Assembly (NCBI RefSeq): GCF_004786035.1
Contig: NZ_CP035088.1
Coordinates: forward strand, 6,285,001 to 6,349,000
From: Pseudomonas viciae
GTDB lineage: Bacteria > Pseudomonadota > Gammaproteobacteria > Pseudomonadales > Pseudomonadaceae
Direction of reading: 5' to 3'
Length of the DNA stretch: 64,000 nt
The position numbers were made by a program, and so were the translations under genes. Of this stretch, positions 37,447-46,960 are shown in pieces. Under the pieces are notes generated by a model that had not been told where the DNA came from, made no database searches, and saw nothing but the letters and a program-made list of their open reading frames with translations. Positions within the stretch are counted from its first letter, which is position 1; each line of letters starts with the position of its first letter.

Positions 37447-37469
37447 GTGGCGAGGGAGCTTGCTCCCGC
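37447..37469 (+). repeat. Single short palindromic repeat, GGCGAGGGAGC family
   Basis: This single copy of GTGGCGAGGGAGCTTGCTCC is a palindrome family different from the main REP. The same family recurs as an inverted pair at 63424-63553. Confidence 0.75.
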
Positions 37470-37524
37470 TTGAGTGCGAAGCGCTCACAAAAGCAGTACC
37501 TGCAGCTTTTCCTCTTGTGCGGGT

Positions 37525-38580
37525 TTACTGAATGTCTTCCGGCTTGACGATCACCCAGTTCTTGTCCGCCGTCACCGGCAGTCCTTCCTTCGCCTGGGCA
37601 GCGGCGTGCTTGGCCATCATGCCGTTAATCTGGGTCATGTACTTGTCCTTGCGGTTGACCCACAGGTGGATGCCGCCTTTGGCCACGTCTACATCGTGGA
37701 ACAGCATGTAGCCATCGCTGCTCGGGGTGTCGCCGGCCACGAGTACCGGTTTTTTCCATTCGTCGATATACGTCAGGATCGCCGCATGCTTACCGGCCAT
37801 CCAGGTCGCCGGGGTCCACAGATAAGGCGTGTATTCCAGGCCGAGGTTGGCTTTCTCATCATATTTGCCAGCGGTGATCTGCTTGCGTGCGGTGGTCAAT
37901 TCGCCGGTCTTGCGGTCCTTGAGCAGCGTGGTCACACCGATGATGTTCTGCGGCTTGAGGTTGTAGCCGTACTTCGGATCGGCGGCGACCATGCGCACCA
38001 GCTCTTCCGACGCCGCGGTCATGACATAGACCTCGATGCCGTTTTCCATCAGCTTGTTGTACAGCTCGGCCTGGCCGGTGAAGATTTTCGGCGGATTGAC
38101 GTTGTAGTTGACCACCTTGTCACCATCGTAATACGTGGTCGGCACCGGTTTGCCAGAAGCCATCAGCTCGTCGACATAGCCCTTGAGTTCTTTGAGGGTA
38201 AAGCCGGAAAACACCTGGGCCACCCATGGATAGCAGACCATGTCATCCACTTCGCACAGGCGGTAGTAATAGCTGAACAGACTTTCCTTGTGGTCGGCCG
38301 TGTCCTTGAACGGCATCAGTTTCAAGGACGGGTCCAGGGTTTCACGGGTGATGAGGCCCTTGTTCTCCATGAACGGCAACAACGACTCTTCAAGGTCGTA
38401 GCGGTAACTGGTGTTGTCCATGTCGAACACCGCGTAGTTACCCTTGTTGGCATTGGCCGCGATCATCGCGTCCAGGGCCTTGGCCTGTTCCGCCGGCCAG
38501 TGTTTGAGTTCGGTGGCGAGCACTTGGCCGGCAAGGCCCAGGCTCAAGGCGACAGCGAGAAAACGAGGTACGAGCTTCAT
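37525..38580 (-). CDS. pchP: Phosphorylcholine phosphatase PchP
   Basis: The 351-residue periplasmic HAD-type phosphatase releases choline from phosphorylcholine. A signal peptide (about residues 1-22, ending LAT) precedes the catalytic motif I DMDNT (53-57), which after signal removal falls at the mature position 31-35 described for P. aeruginosa PchP. Other conserved parts are KGLITRETLDPSLKLMPFKD and GDTPSSDGYML. I start at ATG 38580, a good distance from GGGAGAA; the much longer in-frame extension upstream is antisense to another gene. Confidence 0.9.
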   Translation of the reverse strand: MKLVPRFLAVALSLGLAGQVLATELKHWPAEQAKALDAMIAANANKGNYAVFDMDNTSYRYDLEESLLPFMENKGLITRETLDPSLKLMPFKDTADHKESLFSYYYRLCEVDDMVCYPWVAQVFSGFTLKELKGYVDELMASGKPVPTTYYDGDKVVNYNVNPPKIFTGQAELYNKLMENGIEVYVMTAASEELVRMVAADPKYGYNLKPQNIIGVTTLLKDRKTGELTTARKQITAGKYDEKANLGLEYTPYLWTPATWMAGKHAAILTYIDEWKKPVLVAGDTPSSDGYMLFHDVDVAKGGIHLWVNRKDKYMTQINGMMAKHAAAQAKEGLPVTADKNWVIVKPEDIQ

Positions 38581-38823
38581 CGGCATTTCTCCCAGGTTCA
38601 AAGAACCCGACGCTAACAAATGCGTGTGACAGTCCTCGCCTACCCGCGACGGCTTGCGTCCTGATAACGCCAGCGACATGTCCGTAAACGCCGCCGCCTT
38701 ATTCCATAAACGACAATCTACATGCCTTTTTAGTATTAATTCATTAGTTATCAGGCTGTTAGGCTCCCCGGTTCGCAGTCGCGGCTCCAAGCGACTGGCA
38801 CAAGTCTTATCGGAGTCTCTTTG

Positions 38824-40215
38824 ATGAATCTGCCGCTGATCCTCAATCTGCTGGTATTCCTCGCCTTGCTGTTCGGCCTGGCGCAAACCCGTCACCGCAC
38901 CTGGAGCCTGGCCAAAAAAGTGCTGCTGGCACTGGTGCTGGGCGTGCTGTTCGGTCTTGCCCTGCACACGATTTATGGCGCCGGCAACCCGGTGCTCAAA
39001 GCCTCGATCGGTTGGTTCGACCTGGTGGGCAACGGTTACGTGCAACTGCTGCAAATGATCGTCATCCCGCTGGTCTTCGCCTCGATCCTCAGCGCCGTGG
39101 CCCGCCTGCACAACGCCTCGTCCCTGGGCAAGATCAGCTTCCTGACCATCGGCACGCTGCTGTTCACCACGGCCATTGCCGCCCTGATCGGCATCGGCCT
39201 GACCAACCTGTTCGGCCTCACCGCCGAAGGCCTGGTGGCCGGCACCCAGGAGCTGGCGCGCCTGCAAGTGATCCAGAGCGACTACGCCGGCAAGGTCGCC
39301 GATCTGAACATTCCGCAATTGCTGCTCTCGTTCATTCCGCAGAACCCCTTTGCCGACCTGGCTCGGGCCAAGCCGACTTCGATCATCAGCGTGGTGATTT
39401 TTGCGGCGTTCCTCGGTGTTGCGGCGTTGCAGTTGCACAAGGATGACGTGGAGAAAGGCCAGAAAGTGATCAACGCCATCGACACCCTGCAAAGCTGGGT
39501 GACGCGCCTGGTGCGCCTGGTGATGAAGCTGACCCCGTACGGCGTGCTGGCCCTGATGACCAAAGTGGTGGCTGGCTCCAACCTGCAGGACATCATCAAG
39601 CTCGGCAGCTTTGTCGTGGTGTCGTACCTGGGGCTGGGCCTGATGTTCGTGGTGCATGGCTTGCTGGTGTCCACGGCCGGAATCAACCCGTTGCGCTTTT
39701 TCCGCAAGATCTGGCCGGTGCTGACCTTCGCGTTCACCAGCCGCTCCAGCGCCGCGACCATCCCGTTGAGCATTGAAGCCCAGACCAGTCGCCTGGGCAT
39801 CCCCCGCTCCATCGCCAGCTTCTCCGCCTCGTTCGGCGCCACCATCGGCCAGAACGGTTGCGCCGGCCTCTATCCGGCGATGCTGGCGGTGATGGTTGCA
39901 CCGACGGTGGGCATCAACCCGCTGGATCCAGTGTGGATCGCGACGCTGGTGGCAATCGTGACGTTAAGTTCGGCCGGGGTGGCCGGTGTCGGTGGCGGCG
40001 CGACGTTTGCCGCACTGATCGTGCTGCCGGCCATGGGCTTGCCGGTCTCGCTGGTGGCACTGCTGATTTCCGTCGAGCCACTGATCGACATGGGCCGTAC
40101 GGCGTTGAACGTCAGCGGCTCGATCACCGCTGGGGCAATTACCAGCCAGGTGATGCAGCAGACCGACAAGGCGTTGCTCGATGCCGAGGAGCATGGGGAG
40201 TTGGTGCACGCTTGA
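38824..40215 (+). CDS. L-cystine/dicarboxylate symporter (DAACS family, TcyP-like)
   Basis: The 463-residue inner-membrane transporter has the glutamate-transporter fold, with eight helices and two reentrant loops. The signature [15 protein letters not shown] forms the first hairpin loop, and [23 protein letters not shown] lies in transmembrane helix 7. The overall sequence resembles TcyP/YdjN cystine transporters more than DctA. The ATG at 38824 directly follows a TTG; a GGAG site lies 8-9 bp upstream. It is divergent from pchP. Confidence 0.85.
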   Translation: MNLPLILNLLVFLALLFGLAQTRHRTWSLAKKVLLALVLGVLFGLALHTIYGAGNPVLKASIGWFDLVGNGYVQLLQMIVIPLVFASILSAVARLHNASSLGKISFLTIGTLLFTTAIAALIGIGLTNLFGLTAEGLVAGTQELARLQVIQSDYAGKVADLNIPQLLLSFIPQNPFADLARAKPTSIISVVIFAAFLGVAALQLHKDDVEKGQKVINAIDTLQSWVTRLVRLVMKLTPYGVLALMTKVVAGSNLQDIIKLGSFVVVSYLGLGLMFVVHGLLVSTAGINPLRFFRKIWPVLTFAFTSRSSAATIPLSIEAQTSRLGIPRSIASFSASFGATIGQNGCAGLYPAMLAVMVAPTVGINPLDPVWIATLVAIVTLSSAGVAGVGGGATFAALIVLPAMGLPVSLVALLISVEPLIDMGRTALNVSGSITAGAITSQVMQQTDKALLDAEEHGELVHA

Positions 40216-40239
40216 TGGGGAGTACCTGCTAAATCGCCA

Positions 40240-40329
40240 TCGCGAGCAAGCTCGCTCCCACAGTGGTCAGCGGTGATCGCAGATATTGTGCTCACCAAAA
40301 AACCAATGTGGGAGCGAGCTTGCTCGCGA
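40240..40329. repeat. REP inverted pair
   Basis: The elements at 40240-40261 and 40308-40329 are exact inverse copies of the core GTGGGAGCGAGCTTGCTCGC. They lie between the convergent transporter gene and folA. Confidence 0.9.
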
Positions 40330-40334
40330 TGCTT

Positions 40335-40847
40335 TTAGCGCTTTTCCCACACCTCAAAGCTGTAGGCCGGCTTGTCCCCTTCGGCCGGGTTCGGCTGGTT
40401 CGACACCAATGTCCACTGGCTCGAATCAAACGCCGGAAACCACGCATCCCCTTCCGGGCTCAGCGCCACGCGGGTCAGGTACAGGCGATCCGCCTGCTCC
40501 AGGGCCTGGGCGTATAGCTGGGCACCACCGATCAACATCAGCTCGTCGACGCCCTGTTCCAACGCCCACGCTTCGGCACGTTCCACCGCAGCCTGCAGCG
40601 TGGAAAAAACTTCCGCGCCCTCCAGCGCCAGGCCAGGCTGACGGCTGACCACGATGTTCAGCCGCCCGGGCAACGGTCGACCGAGGGAGTCCCAGGTCTT
40701 GCGCCCCATGATGATCGGCTTGCCCAGGGTGGTGGCCTTGAAGTATTTGAAATCCCCCGGCAAGTGCCAGGGCATACTGTTGTCGACGCCGATCACACGG
40801 TTTTCACCGAGGGCTGCAATCAGGCTTAGGGGGAGAGTTTTTTTCAT
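40335..40847 (-). CDS. folA: Dihydrofolate reductase
   Basis: The 170-residue enzyme makes tetrahydrofolate with NADPH. It contains IAALGENRVIGVDNSMPWHLPGD with the substrate-binding region, PIIMGRKTWDSLGRPLPGR and IGGAQLYAQAL. The start at 40847 (MKKTLPLSLIAAL) fits the family; an upstream ATG adds unrelated residues. It is divergent from the DUF2868 gene across 96 bp. Confidence 0.96.
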   Translation of the reverse strand: MKKTLPLSLIAALGENRVIGVDNSMPWHLPGDFKYFKATTLGKPIIMGRKTWDSLGRPLPGRLNIVVSRQPGLALEGAEVFSTLQAAVERAEAWALEQGVDELMLIGGAQLYAQALEQADRLYLTRVALSPEGDAWFPAFDSSQWTLVSNQPNPAEGDKPAYSFEVWEKR

Positions 40848-40943
40848 GGCGGCGAGGATACCAGAGGCTCGACGCCTGGCAACGTACCCCGACAAGCGCC
40901 ACAGCGGTTATGCTCAACCCTCATTCGAGCAACGGAAGCGCCC

Positions 40944-42311
40944 GTGACAGAACTGCAGAACCTCTGGTTGACCGAGACGGTACGCCTGCGTGAAGAACAC
41001 GCCGGCCCGCTCGAGGACCAGGAAGCCAATCGCCTGGCCCGTGCGGCAGGCGGCGATTTATCCAGCCGCATCCACCACCGCGCCCGCTGGCTGGCCGAAC
41101 GTGATGGTCTTACCCAAGCCTTGCGCCACTGGCTGCAAGGGGCGCGCCTGGCGCTGATCTTACTGGCGCTGCTCGCGCTCATCAGCGGCGCTGGCCTGGG
41201 CTTTGCCGCCCTCGGCGACGGGCAAACACCGGTCAATGTGTTCTGGGCCTTGGGCAGTCTTTTGGGACTGAACCTGATCCTGCTCATCGGCTGGGTGCTG
41301 GGCCTGATATTCACTGGCGAGCAAGGCGCCGCCCTGGGGCGCCTGTGGTTGTGGCTCAGCGAAAAACTGGCCCGCGATGCCAAGGCCGCCCAACTGGCGC
41401 CAGCCCTGCTGCTGTTGCTGCAGCGGCACAAGCTCAATCGCTGGGCCCTCGGCGCACTGGTCAACGGTTTGTGGCTGCTGGCGATGCTCAGCGCGCTGGT
41501 CATCGTATTGATGCTGATGGCGACCCGGCGCTACGGCTTCGTCTGGGAAACCACGATTCTCGGTGGCGAAACCTTCGTCGCCATGACCCAGGCCCTCGGC
41601 GCGTTGCCCGCGCTGTTGGGTTTCAGCGTGCCGACTGAGGAGATGATCCGCGCCAGTGGCGATACCGCGCTGAATATCGAAAGCGCCCGCCAGGCCTGGG
41701 CCGCCTGGCTGGTGGGCGTGCTGTTGGTGTATGGCGTGCTGCCGCGCCTGTGCTTGGCGCTGCTGTGCCTGTGGCGCTGGCAACGCGGCCGGGCCACGCT
41801 GCGCCTGGACCTGAACCTGCCGGGTTATGCCCAACTGCGCGAGCGGCTGATGCCCAGCAGCGAACGCCTGGGCGTCAACGACGCCGCGCCCGCGCAACTG
41901 CATCACATCGAAAGTGCGGTCAGCGCGATGGAAAGCGATGGCGCGTTGCTGGTGGCCATTGAACTGGATGATCGACCCTGGCCGCCGAAGCTGCCAACCA
42001 CCGTGAAAAACGCCGGCGTCCTCGACAGCCGCGAGTCGCGCCACAAACTCCTCGAACAACTGTCACGTTTTCCCCCGGCGCGACTGGCGATTGCCTGCGA
42101 CCCTCGGCGCTCACCGGACCGCGGCAGCCTGGCGTTGATCGCCGAACTGGCCCGCAGCGCCAGTGCCACCCGCGTCTGGTTGTTGCAGGCGCCGCCTGGC
42201 GAAGCGCTGGACGCCGAACGCCTGGGCGACTGGCACAACGCGCTGCAGCAGTTGCAATTGCCCTTCGCCGACTGCGCGCCGTTGAATTGGCTGGAGACTG
42301 GCCATGACTGA
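40944..42311 (+). CDS. DUF2868 membrane protein
   Basis: The 455-residue protein has four strongly hydrophobic segments at about residues 69-90, 100-125, 175-200 and 255-275, and a cytoplasmic C-terminal half that resembles a nucleotide-binding fold but has no P-loop. The function of DUF2868 proteins is unknown. It overlaps the following GTPase gene by 8 bp, so the two are a translationally coupled pair that probably forms one membrane complex. Confidence 0.85.
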   Translation: MTELQNLWLTETVRLREEHAGPLEDQEANRLARAAGGDLSSRIHHRARWLAERDGLTQALRHWLQGARLALILLALLALISGAGLGFAALGDGQTPVNVFWALGSLLGLNLILLIGWVLGLIFTGEQGAALGRLWLWLSEKLARDAKAAQLAPALLLLLQRHKLNRWALGALVNGLWLLAMLSALVIVLMLMATRRYGFVWETTILGGETFVAMTQALGALPALLGFSVPTEEMIRASGDTALNIESARQAWAAWLVGVLLVYGVLPRLCLALLCLWRWQRGRATLRLDLNLPGYAQLRERLMPSSERLGVNDAAPAQLHHIESAVSAMESDGALLVAIELDDRPWPPKLPTTVKNAGVLDSRESRHKLLEQLSRFPPARLAIACDPRRSPDRGSLALIAELARSASATRVWLLQAPPGEALDAERLGDWHNALQQLQLPFADCAPLNWLETGHD

Positions 42312-43677
42312 GCCCATGAAGCCGCTGAAACTGGCCGTGGTCGGCCACACCAACGTGGGCAAGACGTCCCTGCTGCGTACCTTGACCCGGGACGTCGGCT
42401 TCGGCGAAGTATCCCATCGCCCGAGCACCACCCGCCACGTCGAGGGTGCGCGCCTGTCGGTGGATGGCGAAGCGCTGCTGGAGCTGTACGACACGCCGGG
42501 CCTGGAAGACGCCATCGCCCTGCTCGATTATCTCGAGCGCCTGGAGCGGCCCGGTGAACGCCTGGACGGCCCGGCACGGCTGGCCCGGTTCCTCGATGGC
42601 AGCGAGGCGCGGCAACGCTTCGAACAGGAAGCCAAGGTGCTGCGGCAACTGCTCGCCAGCGATGCCGGGCTCTATGTGATCGATGCCCGCGAGCCGGTGC
42701 TGGCCAAGTACCGCGATGAGTTGGAAGTCCTCGCCAGCTGCGGCAAACCGCTGCTACCGGTATTGAACTTCGTCAGCAGCGCCAACCACCGCGAGCCTGA
42801 CTGGCGCGAGGCCCTGGCGCGGCTGGGGCTGCACGCCCTGGTGCGTTTTGACAGCGTCGCCCCGCCCCAGGACGGCGAGCGGCGCTTGTATGAAAGCCTC
42901 GCGCTGTTGCTGGAAAGCGCCCGCGGGCCATTGGAACGCCTGGTCGCCGATCAACAGGCCCAACGCCTGGCTCGCCAGCAGAGCGCGGCACGACTGGTTG
43001 CAGAATTGCTGATCGACTGCGCCGCCTGCCGACGCAGCGTGGCCAGCGATGCCGAACTGGAACGCCAAGCCATCAGCGAACTGCGCAACGCGGTGCGTCA
43101 GCGTGAACAGCGCTGCGTCGATGCGCTGCTCAAGCTCTACGCCTTCCGTCCCCAGGACGCGGCCGCCAGCGACCTGCCGCTGCTCGATGGCCGTTGGGGC
43201 GATGACCTGTTCAACCCTGAAACCCTCAAGCAATTGGGCGTACGGGTCGGTGGCGGGATCGCGGCGGGCGCGGCGGCCGGCGCCGGTGTGGATCTGCTGG
43301 TGGGTGGCCTGACCCTCGGTGCCGCCGCCCTGGCCGGGGCCATTGTCGGCGGCACCCTGCAAACCGCCCGCAGCTATGGCAACCGGCTGATGGGCAAACT
43401 CAAGGGTCAGCGGGAATTGACGGTGGACGACAGCGTGCTGCGCCTCCTGGCCCTACGCCAACGCCAATTGCTGCAAGCCCTCAACCTGCGCGGCCATGCG
43501 GCCATGGACAGCATCCGCATCGCCACGCCCCAGGACAAGACCTGGCGCGAAGGCAAACTGCCCGAAGCCCTGAACAAGGCCCGGGCGTATCCGCAGTGGT
43601 CGTCGCTGAATCCTCAGCAACGGCTGAGCCAGGCGGAGCGGCAGGAGCAGATCGAGCAGTTGGCGCAGCAGCTCTAG
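42304..43677 (+). CDS. DUF3482-type GTPase with membrane segment
   Basis: The 457-residue protein has an N-terminal Era/TrmE-like G domain: P-loop GHTNVGKTS (14-22), T/S-rich switch I (RPSTTRHVEGA), and the G3 DTPGLEDAI. The C-terminal half (DUF3482) includes a Gly/Ala-rich hydrophobic stretch (GGGIAAGAAAGAGVDLLVGG, about residues 316-335) that could insert in membrane. Function is unknown. It is coupled to the DUF2868 gene and followed by a perfect 21-bp palindrome. Confidence 0.88.
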   Translation: MTEPMKPLKLAVVGHTNVGKTSLLRTLTRDVGFGEVSHRPSTTRHVEGARLSVDGEALLELYDTPGLEDAIALLDYLERLERPGERLDGPARLARFLDGSEARQRFEQEAKVLRQLLASDAGLYVIDAREPVLAKYRDELEVLASCGKPLLPVLNFVSSANHREPDWREALARLGLHALVRFDSVAPPQDGERRLYESLALLLESARGPLERLVADQQAQRLARQQSAARLVAELLIDCAACRRSVASDAELERQAISELRNAVRQREQRCVDALLKLYAFRPQDAAASDLPLLDGRWGDDLFNPETLKQLGVRVGGGIAAGAAAGAGVDLLVGGLTLGAAALAGAIVGGTLQTARSYGNRLMGKLKGQRELTVDDSVLRLLALRQRQLLQALNLRGHAAMDSIRIATPQDKTWREGKLPEALNKARAYPQWSSLNPQQRLSQAERQEQIEQLAQQL

Positions 43678-43705
43678 ATGACACAAAACCTGCTTGGGAA
43701 CATGG

Positions 43706-43751
43706 TGCTCTCTTGTGGCGAGGGGATTTATCCCCTCGCCACAAGAGAGCA
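43706..43751. repeat. Perfect 21-bp palindrome between convergent genes
   Basis: Arms 43706-43726 and 43731-43751 are perfectly complementary around a TTTA loop; the core is TGTGGCGAGGGGA / TCCCCTCGCCACA. It is a different sequence family from the REP elements. It lies between the convergent GTPase and DUF523 stops and can act as a hairpin on both transcripts. Confidence 0.85.
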
Positions 43752-43765
43752 GTGCTGCCCCGTAG

Positions 43766-44257
43766 TTACTCCTCGATCAAGGCCCTGAGCACCGCAGCAG
43801 CTTCCGGCAACTCCAACTCACTGAACACCTTCACCCCATGACGCTTGAGCAAGGCCGCCGTCACGCCTTCGCCGCTGATTTTCACGCCACTGAACGTCCC
43901 GTCATAGGTCAGCAGGTTGCCGCACGACGGGCTATTGGCCTTGAGCACGGCGATCCGGATGCCATGGGCACACACCAATTCCAGCGCTTGATTCGCACCG
44001 GACAGGAACTGCGCACTCACATCCTCGCCCTCGGTGGTGATCACCGCCGCCTGGCCGTCGAGTACGTGCCCGCCCTGCCCACCGGGAATCTCCGCCGCCG
44101 CCCGAGGCGTGGGCAGGCCGCCGGCGACTTCCGGGCACAACGGCACGACACGACCTTCGTCGAGCCATTGCTGCAGCTGGTCGAACGGCCCGCTGGCGCC
44201 GCCGTCGTAGCGCACGCGGTGCCCAAGCAGGCAGCGACTGACCAGAATTTTTTCCAT
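43766..44257 (-). CDS. DUF523 family protein
   Basis: The 163-residue cytoplasmic protein has the DUF523 hallmarks: SRCLLGHRVRYDGG near the N terminus, CPEVAGGLPTPR, and LKANSPSCG with a paired cysteine. The conserved cysteines suggest a metal or redox site, but no reaction is known. The start at 44257 is the conserved MEKILVS. It lies 2 bp after the 2OG oxygenase gene and is presumably co-translated with it. Confidence 0.88.
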   Translation of the reverse strand: MEKILVSRCLLGHRVRYDGGASGPFDQLQQWLDEGRVVPLCPEVAGGLPTPRAAAEIPGGQGGHVLDGQAAVITTEGEDVSAQFLSGANQALELVCAHGIRIAVLKANSPSCGNLLTYDGTFSGVKISGEGVTAALLKRHGVKVFSELELPEAAAVLRALIEE

Positions 44258-44259
44258 GC

Positions 44260-44892
44260 TCAGAACAACTCGTTGCCACGGCGGCGGAACCATCCCGTCA
44301 AGGACAGGCGATCGCGGGTGGCGGGCAGGACTTCATGGGGTATTTGCCCCGACAGGAACACCACCAGGCAGCCACCAGAGGGCACCACGTCATGTTCCAC
44401 GCCATCGTCCAGGTACATGCGCAACTGGCCGCCATGTTCCGGCAGCCAGGCGTCGTTGAGATACAGCACCGCCGATACCATGCGCCGGTCGTCATCGCGG
44501 AAGCGGTCGACGTGCTTGAGGTAGAACGCACCGGGCGGGTACAGGGCGAAATGGCTTTCGAAATCTTCCAGGCCCAGGAACAACCCGCGATTCATCGCTT
44601 CGCGCAGACTGTCCATCAACCCCAGGTAACGGTCGCAGGCTTGCGCCTGGCCGGGTTCGATCCACTGGATACGATCACCACGAATGCCTTCACGAATCTC
44701 CGAAAATGGCCCGCGCCCGACCGCGGCCGGGGCCAGCTCGCCCTCGGCGGCACGCTGGCGACATTCGGCCGCCAGGGCGCGGGTCAGTGCATCCGGCAGG
44801 AAAATGTTCTGCTGCGACCAGCCGCGCTCGGCCAGGTCGTCGACGATACGTAACAGCAGCGGGTGATCAGAAGGTATTTGCATGGCGCGCAT
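44260..44892 (-). CDS. 2-oxoglutarate/Fe(II)-dependent oxygenase
   Basis: The 210-residue protein has the double-stranded beta-helix iron site His127-x-Asp129 (FYLKHVDRF) and His186 (SGQIPHEVLPA), with Arg193 or Arg195 positioned to bind 2-oxoglutarate. It resembles prolyl-4-hydroxylase-like oxygenases. The substrate is unknown. I start at 44892, 4-5 bp after AGGAA; an ATG three codons later (44883) is possible. It is followed after 2 bp by the DUF523 gene. Confidence 0.85.
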   Translation of the reverse strand: MRAMQIPSDHPLLLRIVDDLAERGWSQQNIFLPDALTRALAAECRQRAAEGELAPAAVGRGPFSEIREGIRGDRIQWIEPGQAQACDRYLGLMDSLREAMNRGLFLGLEDFESHFALYPPGAFYLKHVDRFRDDDRRMVSAVLYLNDAWLPEHGGQLRMYLDDGVEHDVVPSGGCLVVFLSGQIPHEVLPATRDRLSLTGWFRRRGNELF

Positions 44893-45033
44893 AGTATTCC
44901 TGTGCCTGCAAAACCGACAGCGACGCTCAGCAGGTTTTTTGCTGCCAGATAGCACCGCCGTACGAACTTGATACGAATTCTCGACAAGACCCCACACCCC
45001 ACGGAGAATAGTCGGCTGCTGACAGGAGTCCCT

Positions 45034-45777
45034 ATGCGTCGTTTGCTTTTCTCACTGTTGATGTTCTGCGTATTGCCTGCCTGGGCAGACAGCTACGACC
45101 AGTTGTACAAGGTCGCCGGCTGGCCGCAACAGCGGGCGCATTTCAATGACGCCTTGAGCGCCGCGCAGCAGCGCTACCAGGACAGCCTGCCACCAGCGGT
45201 GTTCCAGGCACTGGTGAACAACAGCAATCAACGTTTCGCCCCCCAGGCCATGGACCAGCGGGCCGAAGCGCAAATGCGCAAGAATCTTCGCGACCCTCAG
45301 CCAGCCCTGAGCTTTTTCCAATCGCCCTTGGGCCGCAAAGTCGTGGCCGCCGAGCTGCTGGCAACCCGCCGCGATCAATTGGCGAAAAACGCCAAGGGCC
45401 TACCGAAGATGCAAGCCAGCGACAACCGCCTGTTGATCATCGGCCACCTGGCCCAGGCCCTGCCCGCCCGCGAGGCCGGTGCTGAAGTCAGCCTAGCGAT
45501 TGCCGGCGTGGCGGCCGACAGCCTGAGTTCGATGATCCCCGGCCTGCTGGGCGGTGGCCAGGCCCAGGGCATGCTCAACGGTCAGCGCCAGCGGCTGATG
45601 GAACAGATCGGCACCGACCTGAACAACACGCTGTTGTATGTCTACCGTGACCTGACGGATACCGAGCTGGAAGAGTTTTCCACCTTCGCCGAGTCGACCG
45701 AGGGCCAGGCTTATTATCAGGCCGCCTTGGCGGCGATTCGGGCGGGGTTGGCGGTGGGGCAGAATCTCGGGCAGTAG
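45034..45777 (+). CDS. Secreted DUF2059 protein
   Basis: The 247-residue protein has a signal peptide (MRRLLFSLLMFCVLPAWA) and two tandem helical segments with the DUF2059 pattern, seen in ALLATRRDQLAKNAKG-type repeats and a C-terminal YVYRDLTDTELEEFSTFAESTEGQAY. The latter is typical of the family. Its role in the periplasm is unknown. The ATG at 45034 follows AGGAG. Confidence 0.85.
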   Translation: MRRLLFSLLMFCVLPAWADSYDQLYKVAGWPQQRAHFNDALSAAQQRYQDSLPPAVFQALVNNSNQRFAPQAMDQRAEAQMRKNLRDPQPALSFFQSPLGRKVVAAELLATRRDQLAKNAKGLPKMQASDNRLLIIGHLAQALPAREAGAEVSLAIAGVAADSLSSMIPGLLGGGQAQGMLNGQRQRLMEQIGTDLNNTLLYVYRDLTDTELEEFSTFAESTEGQAYYQAALAAIRAGLAVGQNLGQ

Positions 45778-45802
45778 ATCTTCAGCGCCCATAACACCGC
45801 CA

Positions 45803-45891
45803 TCGCGAGCAAGCTCGCTCCCACAGGGTATTGAGTGAACTCAGGTTTCGCGAGCGCTGACGGTCCAATGTGGGAACGAGCTTGCTCGCGA
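45803..45891. repeat. REP inverted pair
   Basis: The elements at 45803-45824 and 45870-45891 are inverse; the second has one change (GTGGGAACGAGC). They lie between the convergent DUF2059 and lysophospholipase-like genes. Confidence 0.88.
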
Positions 45892-45905
45892 AAGCAATTG
45901 ATCAG

Positions 45906-46853
45906 TCACCGCTGAACCCGACTCATTCGCTCGGTCAGAAACCCAAACATCTCCTGCCGTATCGCCAGCGTCTCATTCGCCAGGTGATGCCGGCCCTCGG
46001 GCAGCATCAATACCTGCGGCCGAGCGAATTTGCTGCGCAGCACTTGCAGGTTATGCCCCCAATCCACCGTCATGTCCGCCTGCCCCTGCACGATCAATGG
46101 CTGGCGCGGACTGCTCGGGGCGGCTTCGATGCGTTTGATCCATTGTCCCAACGCCCCCACCCACGCCGTGGGCAGGCGCAGCGGTTGCAGGGGGTCGGCT
46201 TGCAGGAACGACAGGAATTGCGGATCGTTGGAGTTCTCGCTGAAACGCCGGGCGATGCCGGTCACGAAGGGTTTGAGCAGGTAATAACTCAGGCGCGACC
46301 AGCCCCAGGCCCGTGGCCGAACCAAGGGCGACAGTAGAATGACCTGGCCCTGGGCCGGGCTGTTTGCGCCCTGGTTGAGCACATGATCGACCACGATGGC
46401 CCCGCCGGTACTTTGTCCGCATAGATGCCAGGGTTGCGGCAGGTCCAGCGTCGCGGCCTCCCTCAGCAGCCCTTGCAACGTTGCCTGGTACTCAGCGAAA
46501 TCACCGATGCTGGCGCGTTCTCCGCTGGACAGGCCATGGCCCGGCAGGTCGCAGGCGATCACCACGAATTTCTGCTCCAGCGCCCACTCGATCAAGTGCC
46601 GGTACAGCCCCATGTGATCGTAGTAACCATGGAACACGAACATCGTCGCCACGGCTTTTTCCGGCCACCAGACCTGGGCGACCACCTCATACCCGTCTAT
46701 CTCGAAACGCCCCAGTCCCTTGCGCAATGGGTGTTGGGGGAAATCCAGTCCATAGAAGCGCTGATAGGCCTGTGCTTGCTCCGAGAGAGGTTGCCACTGT
46801 GCCAAGGGTTGCAGGCTGGCACGCAGGTGATCGGGGTTGAAAGTGGCAGGCAT
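45906..46853 (-). CDS. Lysophospholipase/monoacylglycerol-lipase-like hydrolase
   Basis: The 315-residue alpha/beta hydrolase has VFHGYYDHMGLYRHLIEWAL, CDLPGHGLSSGER, the nucleophile elbow CGQSTGGAIV and a C-terminal Asp (QADMTVDW) and His (EGRHHLANE). These match PldB-like serine lipases acting on lysophospholipids or monoacylglycerols. It lacks a signal peptide. The start at 46853 (MPATFNPDHL) places the conserved fold correctly. Confidence 0.85.
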   Translation of the reverse strand: MPATFNPDHLRASLQPLAQWQPLSEQAQAYQRFYGLDFPQHPLRKGLGRFEIDGYEVVAQVWWPEKAVATMFVFHGYYDHMGLYRHLIEWALEQKFVVIACDLPGHGLSSGERASIGDFAEYQATLQGLLREAATLDLPQPWHLCGQSTGGAIVVDHVLNQGANSPAQGQVILLSPLVRPRAWGWSRLSYYLLKPFVTGIARRFSENSNDPQFLSFLQADPLQPLRLPTAWVGALGQWIKRIEAAPSSPRQPLIVQGQADMTVDWGHNLQVLRSKFARPQVLMLPEGRHHLANETLAIRQEMFGFLTERMSRVQR

Positions 46854-46960
46854 CAATATTCCCAGGCAAAGCGCAGCGCGCGAAACGGACTTTATAGGCC
46901 TGCGATATTCATCTGTCGCGACAGTCATGGCAAGCTAGCCGGCCCCAGAGGATCGACTTC

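Noticed and set aside
37525..39657. A 710-codon minus-strand reading frame extending pchP far upstream
   Set aside because: Only the last 351 codons match a known protein with a signal peptide; the rest is antisense to the cystine transporter gene and has an unnatural Gln/His/Arg-rich composition.
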